From positions 10,506,697 through 10,570,696 of the forward strand of contig JAJEKV010000034.1 of assembly GCA_021234155.1 (NCBI GenBank): a stretch of 64,000 nucleotides of DNA. The letters run 5' to 3'. Every line of letters starts with the position of its first letter. The first letter of the stretch is position 1. The position numbers and the translations under genes are program-made. This DNA comes from Isoetes taiwanensis. Taxonomy: Eukaryota; Streptophyta; Lycopodiopsida; Isoetales; Isoetaceae. Below, in pieces: positions 53,633-64,000 of the stretch. The notes below the pieces were generated by a model. It was not told the DNA's origin. It ran no database searches and was given only the letters and a program-made list of their open reading frames with translations.

Positions 53633-55590
53633 TACAACAGGATCATACCTCTACACAAAGGGGGGAGCAGACAGGAACCTGAAAACTACAGGACAATAAT
53701 GGTGAGCTCTATCTTCGCAAAGTGGTTTGGAAAGGTTCTGGACAGTAATTGAAATGGTGGGCAGAAGCAGGAAACCTGAGGGCACAAGGACAGGCAGGCT
53801 TCAGGCTGGAACACTCAATCACAGATCATCTAGTAACCCTTCGGATACTAATAGAGCAGAACAGAGCTCAAGGGAAGAAAATAGTATGCTGCTTTGTGGA
53901 CTTTAGAAAGGCATTCGACACAGTCCTGAGGGAAAAACTCCTACAAAGACTGATAGATATGCAGGCACCGAGATACATGGTAGGAGCAATTGCAAGACTG
54001 CACCACAGGGTATACACAAAAATGGAAGAGGAAGGACATGCAATAAACTGTGACGCAGGAGTCAAACAGGGGTGCCCACTATCCCCAACATTGTTCGGAA
54101 TATACATAGATGCATTACAAGGTTTCATAGCAGAACAACAAGGAGACATGGACGCCTCTACACTAGGAAACACCAAGGTACCTATTATGTTGTATGCTGA
54201 CGACCTGAGCATGATGGCCACAAAGAATAAGGGAATGCACAGATTATTGAAGCTACTGGAGACCTTCTGTGAAAGGACAGGGTTAACAGTAAACCTTACA
54301 AAAACCAAAATAGTCATTTTCGGTCATAGGAACGAACCTGAGACATATGGGAACAGAATTACAGGAATCAACAGTATACAGGTATCTGGGGTATGACGTA
54401 CATGGCACGGGGAAATGGGCGAAAGGTGCAGATGCGAGGTTTCAATCAGCCATTGGGAGTTACTTCAATATGAAAAATTTCTGTAATAAAAGCAGAATAA
54501 TCGACTGGGAGATCAAGTGTTACTTGTTCAATGCAGTGGTCACGACGACGCAATTATATGGGGCTGAAGCCTGGGGACCGGGTTTAACATATAAGAAATG
54601 GGAAAAACAAGAAGGGATCCTCAGACAGTGGCATAAACAGGAATTTAAGGTGCGGACAAACACACTGCTAACAGTCATGATATACGAGGCAGGACAGAAA
54701 CCAATGGAGGTGAGAGCATGGGAGAAGACTATCAGATATCTAATAAAAAACAATGCAGGGGGAAACCAGGGAAGCTGTCGAGTATTGCAATCAGCAAATC
54801 AACAAAATCACACATCATCACAGGCAGTGGATGGTTTAAGGATGTGGCAATGTGGACTAGAGAAATGGGAATGAACCTGAGCGATCTAGTAAACGAGGGG
54901 AAATGGAATGAAGACTGGGCAGACAAGGCTACGCGAGCATGGCTGCAAAAACACAGAGGACCCAAGACACTTTGGCTTATGACAGTCTTCAATCCAGAAT
55001 AGCAGATAGGACAATAGATGTACTGAGACAACCTGCTAGGAAAGGCAAGGAGAGACACCCTAGTAAAATTTAGGATGGGGAGCCACGATCTAAGAATTGA
55101 AAAGGACAGATGGAGGAAAGTAGAAAAGGACAATCGGATATGTAGAATCTGTGACACTGGGAAAGTGGAAGATGAGAATCACCTGCTCAATGAGTGCCCA
55201 ATGTACGGAGACATCAGAAACAAATACAGAAACATAAGATGGGGTCTGCCAGTAGACACCCTGATGATAAGGGCAGAAACAATGAGAGATCTGGCAGACG
55301 CAATCCAGGAGATGATGACCAGACACCGGGAAGTGCACAAAGAAAAAGGGCTTGTAATATGAACCGCCCAAGAGGCGAGTCATAGTTTCCCAAGAAATGC
55401 CCAGCTTAAAGCTGATTGATAACGACGCACCAACGGTCATGATGCCGTTTTAAAGTGGGGTGCTGGTAGAAGCCTTCAAAAAAGGCTACAATAAAACCAA
55501 CGTGATGTGCTAGTAGCGCCCTTTAGGGTGCTCGCCCATGCTACATAAGTTCAGGGGCCTCAGGGCACAAGGGACAATAATTTCTATTCT
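53633..55590 (+). mobile_element. LINE A 3' half, second copy
   Basis: Same content and 3' hairpin plus TTCTATTC tail as the first. Here VDFRKAFDTVLREKLLQ, DAGVKQGCPLSPTLFGIYID and LYADDLSMMA are in one uninterrupted frame (53,749-54,396). A small rearrangement (HRNEPETYG for HRNRHRHMG) near 54,331 shifts the frame, and TYKKWEK replaces TDKKWEK. Confidence 0.92.
53749..55362 (+). pseudogene. LINE A reverse transcriptase and C-terminus, copy 2
   Basis: Catalytic palm motifs are intact, but the protein is split into frames 53,749-54,396, 54,347-54,874, 54,718-55,002 and 55,075-55,362. The last holds the CRICDTGKVEDENHLLNECP zinc motif. A GGGGGGAAACC to GGGGGAAACC-type contraction near 54,760 accounts for one break. 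Confidence 0.9.
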
Positions 55591-56617
55591 ATTCTATATT
55601 ACTAGGCGACATTTGGGATTAAGATTTTACGTAGCTTTGCCATTTTTATAGCTTTTTCATCATGGATCACTCCCCCATGTTTGCACCATAACAAATTGTG
55701 TACCTAAGAAAAATGGTGAAGAGGTTAGAGAAGAAGAACAAGAGGCCTATATTTCTAAACCATAGAAAATAAATGTCTCTATGTCTACATGCACATGCCC
55801 CAAATACATATATAAAAGACGTACATCATACATGGGTTCTCACCATTGGCTTAAAATGTCAAAATCATTGCTATCATATGCACTTTATAAATACTAAACA
55901 ATAACATCACACATCATATAAAAACCTTATTTTAAAATCATAGAAATATGCATTTTATACCAGTCAAAAGTATTAACTTGTATATGATGTTCCTAAAAAT
56001 TATCAAATAGGCTATGGCAAAATATTTGGCAGCTTGATTGTTGACAGGAATTTCATTTCCATAAGGTTCAACCTAAGATGCATCATACTATTATGAACTG
56101 AAATATAACCTCGTCGATCAAGGCTAAGATCTCTTATTATGAATGTAATATCAAATTCCAAAACAAAATAGCTCGGGCAACCTGTAATGTGCAAGCACCC
56201 TTTTTTCTATGTTCATATGGACATATAAGGCACCATATAGAAATGCCTAGTTTTTTAAAGATGGGGGCGAGGGCGTATAGTGTTTGAGACAGTAGGACAA
56301 ATTAAAAGGGATCAATTTAAGGTAAGGATATATTTTGTTCTGAAGTATGAACTATATTTGATATTAGAAGATGTAATTTTTTTCTAACAAAAAGTAATCC
56401 TTCTCCGTCGATATATCTATATCAAGATTACTATCTATTAAATGCAAACAAGTTTACGTTTAACAGAGTTCATTCATGACAAAAACAACATAAATATTTC
56501 CATCCTAGTTTTTTATCCCATACAAGCAATTTTATCAAATAAAGCCACAAAAATTCAATTTTATATTGTATCCTTACACTTAAAAATATTGAAATGAAAT
56601 TTTTAGGAATATATATA
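55591..56617. other. AT-rich flank between LINE A and LINE C, copy 2
   Basis: Near-identical to 47,893-48,913; no gene recognised. Confidence 0.8.
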
Positions 56618-59570
56618 GAATAGAATATGATTTTATCGTCCACGGAGACCAACTGGCCTATGGGACCCAAGTACAAAGAGAGAGCAGCAGGCGTATTACT
56701 ACCAGGATTAAAAAACCCCCGCCCCGAAGGGTTTTCGGGGGAAAAACCTTAGTAGCAATAAGGATCTTTGACATCTTTACCCACGATTATATACATAATC
56801 ACAAGTGCAGTGAGGTTAATGTCGGGAAGGGGGCATAAGCGAGTCCGCATATCCATTACCTCCTAGAGGTAACGATCCCAACAAAGCCTACGGAGGAGGT
56901 GCTTTCGATTAGCTCATGCAAGGCGATGGGGCACAACTAACCAAGAAAGCATACCGAGAGCCGGATATGCTCAAATGCGCGACAGGCACGGAGGGCGTGA
57001 CTTTCATCCTCAATGGGCCTCGTTGACGGCATTGGACAGACTCTGTCCTCCGCAGCGGCTCCCGAATCCATCTCCCTGTCTCAATGCGGAGGTGGTGTGC
57101 ACTGTGCGAATGGAAGCAATCACCTGGCGCTTTTTCATGGGTAGATGGGTGCCATGTGTAGTGGTGTGGGCCCCTCGTGAGCATGGGATTAACTCGGCTT
57201 GCCGATAATTTGCCACCTTGACATGTGATGGGGGCCCTGCATCCCAAAGCTTACCATGAAGCAAGCATCAAATGCGCTTCAAGGCGGCGCATTCGCCGAT
57301 GTATGCACCGGTCCACATCGTATGCTGCACATTCCATAGCGAGAACCCGGGCTTGCTTGTCTTTCCAAAGGGCTTTGAGTCGCCATTGCGGGCCCATCGC
57401 CTTTGCCAAAGCAAGGTTGGGCAGCCGGGCTTCATCCATAGCCACCACCTTGCGGAAGTAAATAATGTGACGTTCAGTATGACCCTCTGTAATGGAAGGA
57501 AGCATGTCTCCGGAGCAAGATCGATATGGGGACCGTGGATTTCACTCCTAGTGCCGGGCCAAGAAGGCCTTACGTACTGCTCTAGATCGTTCCAAGTGGT
57601 GAGGGATATCCTTTGCCCCACACTTACGCCCCATAGAGGAGGACCGGTTCAACCAAAGCCACGAACAAGTGTGCTGGTGACCCCATGCATCTGACTACGC
57701 CTTGTATTTGTTGTTTTGCATTGCATACAGGGCTTTCCAGCCTGCAGTGACCCGTAACCTGATGGATGCATCCCAGTGTGTGGTAGTAGAAAACTCAATG
57801 CCCAAATACTTATAAGACTGAGCCACCTCCACTACCTGCCCCTGGTAAGTGAATGAGGGAAGGCGTGGGTGCCGGGATGATGGGACCAGCAACACCCTTG
57901 TCTTGGCCAAGTTAACTCTCATGTCAGTGAATTGGCAGAAAGTGTCCAAAGCATCCGGTGGCGTTGCATGTCCTGCGGGGTATATGCGGCGAGCAGGTCA
58001 ACATCATCAACATATATGAGTTGCGGATTATGTGGCTGCATCAATCAGGCGGCGCCTTCCCCCCGGTGCTCAGCTAGCCATTCTTCTAGCTGGTCAATGT
58101 ACAAGCCGAAGAGCGTCGGGGATAGAGGGCAGCCCTGGCGCACCCCAATGCTACTAACAACGGGCTCCCCCGACAGTGTGAGACGACCGGAGCAAGCCTC
58201 GTATAGTCTGTATATAGCATTCTGCAAGTCGACGGGGGTCCCTAGCTGTCTCAATCTATCCCACAACTTATCCCGAGGCACTGTGTCAAAAGTCTTTGCG
58301 AAATCCATAAAACAACAAAGCAGATTTCAAGGCCGATTCCGGCTATCCTCTATGAGTGTTCGCAGAGTGAAGATATGGTCAATAGTAGAATGCCGGGGGC
58401 GGAAGCCTGCCTGCGTGAGAGCCCGCACTTCTCCATCCTCTGCCCAAAGTGTCAATCGCCACTCAAGAATCCCGGCAAGCAACTTGGCAAAGACAGAACT
58501 GACCATAATGGTACGATAGTTGGCTGGGCTATGGGAGTCCCCTGCTTTGTATATGGGCACAACTCTACTGGTAGTCCAGTGCGGGGGGAAGCCTTCTTGC
58601 AATGCCCTGTTGAAGAGCTGCTGTGAGAACCCGGCACCATTGGGGCCCGCCCCCTTGAGAAGCTCGCACGCATACCATCCAAATCTGGCGCCTTCCGTTA
58701 GAAGCGTGCAGGCCCATTATGACATCCCCTTCAAGAATGACCCATAGGCCCTGTCATGTCTGGAGGGTGCTGGTGCCCGGCTTCCCATTGGGTCATACAT
58801 TTCTTTGCAAGTATCTCACCCATTGTTAGGGGTAATATTTCCCGTGGGGTCTGCGGGCTTACTCAAGACCTTTCTCCGTAAGGCCCTAGGGTGGCGGTCT
58901 AGAAGACCAAACATCATTGGCCGGTGCTCGCAAGGTACACGGCTTTCTTGGTCTTGAGGAAGGAGCGGTATTGACTGGACGGCTCAAGGGCTTAATGGTG
59001 GGGTCCCGGACTTTGGCGGAGCCATCGTTTCAGCTCGACATTCGATCATCGAACCGGTGATTGCGAGGGAAGGTGATTGCAGCCCCCGTGGATCGTCGAG
59101 AGCAGCCTCTCCCAAAGCGAAGTTCGGTTCACCGGGCCGTCTATTTGTTGAAGTGTGGGGAGTTGCGGACTCCCGGCGACTCATGCTCAAGCATCCTCGA
59201 GATAGACCGCCGCATGATCATAGTCCGGCACGCAACCGTGGTACATGGGGTGTTGGGGCAATGGGTGCTCGGTTGGCCCGCCAATCTATCTGCAAGACGA
59301 GGGGCTGATGGTGGGGAGTCTACTTCCTCGTCCGACCACTGTCCCCGATTAATCGAAGCGCAGTGATCAAGTGTAGGCATTGCTCGTCTGCTAACACGTA
59401 ATCCACCACACTGGTGCCGCCCCCCTGGTTCTCCTGTCTACAAGTGAAGCGGCTGGAGGACGGCCACTGTGCCAGCCCATTGCAAATGACCAGGTCAAAG
59501 ATACTGCCCAGCAACAACAGCTGCTGGCCATACCGTGTCACCTGGCTGTCATGAGTAACATATAGAGTAC
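56618..59570 (-). mobile_element. LINE family C, antisense, copy 2
   Basis: Same truncated LINE C as copy 1. The TATTC tail here has about two units against four in copy 1, so it has changed length since duplication. The coding text is better preserved than in copy 1. Confidence 0.9.
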
Positions 59571-59595
59571 AAATATATAGTATCCAAGAATCCAT
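58045..59595 (-). pseudogene. LINE C endonuclease/reverse transcriptase, copy 2
   Basis: Minus-strand motifs: GGGTSVVDYVLADEQCLHLI (endonuclease end), GFPPHWTTSRVVPIYKAGDS, NYRTIMVSSVFAKLLAGILE, QAGFRPRHSTIDHIFTLRTL, then after a frame change MDFAKTFDTVPRDKLWDRLR (catalytic Asp), GVRQGCPLSPTLFGLYIDQL and, beyond 58,045, PQLIYVDDVDLLA (YVDD catalytic pair). Frames shift repeatedly, so no full product is possible. Confidence 0.88.
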
Positions 59596-60080
59596 TTATT
59601 TAATATATATGTAAAGATTACAGAGTGCAGTAAGAGTATATGTACATTTAATATTTTAGTAGCAATGCATTTAATCCTATAGTAGCAAAAAAATACATCG
59701 CATCGATCCGAGCCATCGGATCGTCATTCTGGGCAGGGACGAGCCATTATATAAGGCTCTTCTCCATTCGGGACCGGTTATCGGCGTCTTCTCACAGCAG
59801 CACTTCTTCCATTCTCATTGCTTCCCTCCCTTCCCGCCCTGCTTGTTAGGGGCGCGCGTCGTGTTTTCACATATGTTTGTTCATGCACTCTTTGTTGTTA
59901 TTCACCTTGGGTATTGCTATAACAATGTTTTTCTTTTTTCAGCATCATGCTGCATTCTCCACCTGCGGGTGATGTTGTTTCTTTCCACCTTGAGGGTGAT
60001 GCATATCTCTTTTCACATGGTTGTTCTTCCACCCGTGGGGTGACACTCTTCTCCACCCTACGGGTGATGCTATCTCCTTT
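59571..60080. other. Right flank of LINE C, copy 2
   Basis: As 51,871-52,377 but with one additional hairpin unit, CCACCCGTGGGGTGAC near 60,030, that copy 1 has partly lost. Confidence 0.7.
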
Positions 60081-60297
60081 GGGTAAAAGCACGCTGTGGT
60101 GTATCAAAAACGTGCATTTTGGCACCATCTTTGTGGTAGAATCGGGTGGTGCATACCGAAGCGGAGATTGCGGGAGTGCGAATTAATGAGCGTCGGTTAT
60201 TTTGAATTTTATGCCACGTCATTGTCCACCTTTTTGAATTAAGAAAGAATCACCTCTTCCTCTATTTTTTTGCCGCTTCTTGCCGATTGAACCCTAA

Positions 60298-60866
60298 TGG
60301 AGTCGGAATTGAACGCCACTGGTTACACGATGAAATCTCTCCTCAAACAAGAGATTGTGCCCCACGAAGATCTAAAGAAGCTTTGGGGTGACAGAGTTCC
60401 AAATACTGGCTACAGGTATTTTCCCCCAAATGTTTTGTTCAAACTGAAAAATTAAGGCATATGTTTTCTTGTCCAGGTTGAAGAATCTGAGCAATGAACA
60501 ATACAAAGACTTCATGCAAATTTACAAAAGAATTACAGGGAAGCCACATACATGGGGTGGAGGGCAGTGGCTTATTATCTGCATATAAAGGGGGAGGCTG
60601 TTAATTGGAAGAGCTTCTCGGATTATTATAAAACTCCCGATGAGAAAGCCGAGGCCAGTTCTTCTAGACCCAAGAGAAAGCATAGGCAAATCCAACCTGA
60701 CGAGGAGGAAAATAGTAAAAGTGACAGGGATGATGAAGATGATAGGGAAATAACCAAATCAGGTTCCTCTAGACCACACATTCAATCTGAACTCACAATC
60801 AAAACAGAAAAGCAGAGCAATGTTCTGAGACCAAAACATGCCATTGCAGGTATGTTCAATTATTAG
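60298..60866 (+). pseudogene. N-terminal exons of an unrecognised gene
   Basis: ATG at 60,298 gives MESELNATGYTMKSLLKQEI then VPHEDLKKLWGDRVPNTGYR. A GT-AG intron (about 60,417-60,475, CTACAG/GTATTT to GTCCAG/G) joins to LKNLSNEQYKDFMQIYKRIT, which stops at 60,590. The overlapping frame from 60,552 continues naturally with AVAYYLHIKGEAVNWKSFSD then a Lys/Glu/Asp-rich region with KRKHRQIQPDEEENSK, ending at 60,866. A one-base shift near 60,560 would join them. Probably a nuclear protein with a charged linker; family not recognised. It may belong to the downstream coiled-coil/RING exons. Confidence 0.5.
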
Positions 60867-61071
60867 TTGTCTTACAACAGAAAAAAATCTCAAGCTTGAT
60901 CTAGATTGTTTCTATCAACACAGAAAAGGTAACATCAAATCCACTTCAAGAATCAGGTATGTCTACTACCATTTTGCATCATGTTGGCTGTATTGTCATG
61001 TTGTGTCTCTATGATGCGCAATGGATGCCAGAACGATAGATGAGGTATGTGTGGTGGTGGTGAGTTGTTGG

Positions 61072-61580
61072 CATCCACCATGTCCCACACCACACCCCAC
61101 GATCTCCCACCACTACACTCTACCATCTCCCTCCCGCCACACTCCCACACCACACTCCACCACCACACTCCACCACCACCACCCCACACACACCACCACC
61201 ATCACCACACTCCTCCACCACCACCACACTCCACCACCACCACCACACTCCACCACCACCACACCACACCACCAGACTCCACCATGTCCCACACCACACT
61301 CCACCACCACCACACTCCACCACCACCACACACTCCACCACCACCACCACCACACCTCACCACCACCCACACACACCACCACCACCACACCCCACACTAC
61401 ACCACCACCACACCACACCCCACCACCACACCCCATCACCACACTCCACCATGTCCCACACTCCACCACCACCACACTCCACCACCACCACACACCCCAC
61501 CACCACCACCACCACACCTCACCACCACCACACACACCACCACCACCACCACCACCACAGACACCACCACCACCACCACA
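61072..61580. repeat. CCACCA/CCACAC repeat, about 500 bp
   Basis: A continuous C/A-rich tract of CCACCA, CACACTCCACCA and CATGTCCCACACC units, followed to about 61,690 by a GTGTGTGGT-type tract on the same strand, which can pair with it. All frames through it are His/Pro/Thr-rich (plus) or Gly/Trp/Val-rich (minus) artefacts. It lies between gene pieces and is probably intronic. Confidence 0.9.
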
Positions 61581-61743
61581 GCGTGTTGTGTGGTGTGTAC
61601 TGTGCAGCGTATGTTGTGTGGTGTGTGGTATGTGGTGGTGTGTAGAGACTACCTTGTGTTGTGTGGTGTGTGATTGTGGTTTTCCATCAGTACGTGGCTT
61701 ACTATGTTAGGAGGCTGACATATACGTAGTGTTTTGTTTTGCA

Positions 61744-62139
61744 GACTATGGCAGACTTGTGAAGGAATGGTTGGCTGCAACATCAGCTAGGTTTGATAGA
61801 TGCAAGCAACGATTGCAAGCAAACGAGGATAGGAAAAATGATATCAAAAGAAAGATTGAGTTGATGGAGCATAAAGAATCAGAAATTAGAGCTGATTTGC
61901 ACAGATGGCAATCAATCATGACAGCAAATCCGAAAGCAGCAGAGGGTGTTCGGGTTGTAAGCGAACTAAAGGATGAAGAGCTAAATGGTACAGTGTTGCC
62001 TGGGCTGAAACGATTAAATAAGGAATTAACAGAAACTGAAATTGAGCTAAAGGCATGTGAAGACTTCTCTTTGGGCTGCTACCTCGAATGCAAAGATTTG
62101 AGATTTTTTTACGGCGTAGTGGTCATGACACTCCTTTAG
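61744..62139 (+). pseudogene. Coiled-coil exon
   Basis: A TTTTGTTTTGCAG acceptor precedes DYGRLVKEWLAATSARFDRC. The exon is helical and heptad-rich (DRKNDIKRKIELMEHKESEI, LKRLNKELTETEIELKACED). At about 62,090 the frame must shift to enter the RING-like exon, and as written it ends FFYGVVVMTLL. Confidence 0.5.
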
Positions 62140-62300
62140 ATCCTGCACTTCCAATGCTTCCTGAGGCAGAAGAAGAGGGTGATGAAGGTTGTCCATTTTG
62201 TGGATGTTGTCTGAAATGGGAGGGTAAAATGTTGCCAGTTGTGATAGCAGAATGCAGTCACCAGTATCACATTCCATGTCTATCACACCATTTGAGGTAA
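62088..62300 (+). pseudogene. RING-like zinc finger exon
   Basis: The frame reads EAEEEGDEGCPFCGCCLKWE then VIAECSHQYHIPCLSHHLR. Spacing CxxC...C-x-H-x2-YH-x2-C fits the first part of a RING-H2 or related finger, as used by ubiquitin ligases. The final Cys pair is not seen; a GT donor follows LR at 62,299. Translating from a possible acceptor near 62,370 gives TLLQPGLWPHYGETWLLAFG, without CxxC. Probably a degenerate RING. Confidence 0.5.
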
Positions 62301-62802
62301 ATATTATCATCTCTAACCCTCGTCTAAAGACTCTATTGATTTTGAATTTGTTTTGCGAGACACTCTAGAACCCTGCTGCAGCCCGGTTTGTGGCCACATT
62401 ATGGTGAGACATGGCTTTTGGCTTTTGGTGTTCGAGTGGTACCACAAGAACCAATAGACACAAGTAAGTCCAAAGAGGGGGTGAAAGCAAGGTTTGGGAA
62501 GTCTCGATGCTTGTACTCAGGTCTCTTTCATCCTGGCTTAGTCTCTTCCATCTGGCTGGCTTAGTCTCTTTTGCTTGTCTCTTTTGCAAACAATATAGAT
62601 TCGGCTGCAAACAAGTGCCTTAACTAATGTTTCTTGATGTTTGTCCGCAGGTCTTGACTTAGTGTTTGCGAATTGCGAAATTTGAGACCAAGGATATCCA
62701 ACAGTTATCCACGCCTCGATCGAGTTATGAGGCGCAAGATACCTCCGGTTGTACCTAGAATTCACCCCATTTGATACTCAAAGTCAATCCAGTGGCGGCG
62801 GC

Positions 62803-63779
62803 ATGGAGACTCCAAAACGAAATTTGGATAGTCAACTGAATGCAGTCGTATCAAGTAAGTACCGATGCCACATACATGATTTATTTTTTTGTATTTTTCT
62901 GTGGTCTTCCTCATTTCAATTATGTTGCAGAGATAAATGCTACTGCAACTGGAAGCCATGACGAAGAGATTCCTAGTGCATCTGATTTAGGGGGGAAAAT
63001 TAATTCCCTTGAGATTCATTCTGTACGGGGTCCTTCACCAGAAAAAAGTTTTGGTGCTGAATATGAGCCAAATGCGGATGCAGGTGATGAAGTTGACAAA
63101 GAAACCCCGGATCCTGGACAAGATGCAGACTGCTCAACGAGTCCAATACAACCTCAACCAACAAAAACCAAGAGGTTAACTGAAATTCTCCTTGTTCTGG
63201 ATTTTAATGGGGTTTTAGGCAAGTTTTATGACTTGAAAGAGAGGATCCCTGCATCGGCCGAGCCAGAAGTGATCATCCAGAAATTGAACCATCAAAAGTG
63301 CGCAGTTTCCAGGCCTGGATTTCAGGAGTTCTTAGAATGGTGTTTTTCAAAATTTGAGATTGCATTGTGGTCCAGCATGGCTAAGAGTAATGTTGACTTG
63401 TTGACGAGAAAGTTCTTTGCGAGGAATATAAGGGCAGATTTCTTTTTATTTGGAATCAGGATGACTGCACCAACACAAAATTAAAAGTGGTTAATAAGCC
63501 AATTTTCCTTAAGGATCTGTCCAAAGTGTACCAGAAATTTTGGAGATACCAGGTGACAAACACATTGTTGATAGATGACGTGAGATATAAGGGGTTACGC
63601 CAACCCGGTAGAACACAATGATATGTCCAAATAGTTTTGCTCGGCGGGTTGGATTCCAATTTCCTTTTGGAGCAACTCAAACCATGGGTGGAGGGACTTA
63701 CGGCTGCGAGAAAAGTGTGCCGGCTTATGTGAAGGAACATCAAATGTGGAACATGTGGGATTACGAAGAGTCGGCATAG
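62803..63779 (+). pseudogene. FCP1-like HAD phosphatase, frameshifted
   Basis: FCP1/SCP-type phosphatases remove phosphate from serine, classically in the RNA polymerase II tail. ATG at 62,803 (METPKRNLDSQL), a GT-AG intron (about 62,854-62,930), an acidic linker, then the fold: TEILLVLDFNGVLGKFYD (motif I; the Asn in DxNG is usual in a plant FCP1-like subgroup), RPGFQEFLEWCFSKFEIALW, KSNVDLLTRKFF. After a +1 shift near 63,450 come QDDCTNTKLKVVNKPIFLKD and NTLLIDDVRYKGL (motif IV Asp pair), then after a further shift near 63,610 CPNSFARRVGFQFPFGATQT to the TAG at 63,779. All key motifs survive. One break is next to CTTTTTA, so consensus error is as likely as decay. Confidence 0.75.
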
Positions 63780-64000
63780 CTGCATGAAAATGCTCGACAA
63801 GTATTTTCATAAATGAATCTTATAAAACTCTTTGAAAGTCAATATAAGTAAAAAGAATTTACGTGATATGTGTTGTACATTTTCAATTTAAAATATTTGA
63901 ATGGATTGTGAGCAAATGTTCTCGTGTGTGTTTAGAACTAGAGATGATAGAGCTATTTGGTCCCGTGACTATCTAAAGCCAAATACACATCCGGAAGTGG
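63780..64000. other. 3' flank of the phosphatase gene
   Basis: AT-rich, with possible AATATAAGTAAA poly(A) context near 63,840; no further gene seen before the window ends. Confidence 0.35.

Larger units (their letters stand above)
53633..60080 (+). repeat. 6.45-kb duplicated segment, copy 2
   Basis: Second copy of 45,931-52,377, same orientation. Its left edge cuts into LINE A about 24 bp further in than copy 1, and its right edge changes at CTCCTTT into unrelated GGGTAAAAGC. Confidence 0.95.

Noticed and set aside
61021-61710. 229- and 208-codon His/Pro/Thr-rich frames
   Set aside because: Low-complexity translation of the CCACCA tract, present in overlapping frames on both strands.
1-64000. 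Search for CRISPR arrays, operons or phage genes
   Set aside because: No regularly spaced repeats with unique spacers and no bacterial gene organisation; the exons, tRNA-iMet-primed LTR elements and LINEs show plant nuclear DNA.

Overview
The window looks like transposon-dominated nuclear DNA of a land plant with a large, repeat-rich genome. The clade cannot be fixed from this sequence; a fern, lycophyte or other seed-free plant is a guess. The evidence is intron-bearing gene pieces with GT-AG borders, LTR elements primed by initiator tRNA-Met, a plant-style FCP1-like phosphatase with an LDFNGVL motif, and a piece of the mitochondrial Fe-S scaffold gene ISCU. No prokaryotic operon, rRNA or CRISPR array is visible. 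Nearly every gene-like stretch carries frameshifts, many of them at homopolymers, so true decay and consensus errors are hard to separate.

Layout. 1-706: inverted copy of an ISCU 5' fragment whose partner is at 40,486-41,195. 3.1-3.9 kb: small foldback and TRIM elements. 5.36-9.31 kb: a nearly complete but broken LINE (family A; coiled-coil ORF1, endonuclease, reverse transcriptase). 10.44-11.36 kb: antisense 3' end of LINE family B. 12.1-13.9 kb: unrecognised fragmented coding-like DNA. 14.6-15.25 kb: a three-LTR TRIM. 15.8-18.0 kb: a pogo-like DNA transposon gene. 18.4-24.1 kb: SINE/LINE tails, a duplicated block, small foldback elements, and a CACATG repeat. 26.4-27.9 kb: a long intact ORF resembling WRNIP1/RarA ATPase that has lost its Walker B acidic pair. 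33.1-35.3 kb: a broken multi-exon gene resembling a permuted N4/N6 DNA methyltransferase. 36.1-45.8 kb: a mosaic of duplicated blocks into which LINE B, a hAT element, a second TIR element and a solo LTR were inserted. 45.9-60.1 kb: a 6.45-kb segment present twice at a 7.7-kb spacing, each copy holding a sense LINE A 3' half and an antisense LINE C. 60.3-63.8 kb: pieces of one or two genes (coiled coil, RING-like finger, FCP1-like phosphatase), with a long CCACCA-type repeat between pieces.

The main unifying signal is at the 3' ends of the LINE/SINE families. Copies differing in body and in tail repeat (TTCC, TATTC, TATC or CTTT units) share a small two-stem hairpin directly before the tail. 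The candidate host-type genes of most interest are the WRNIP1-like ORF and the methyltransferase-like gene.
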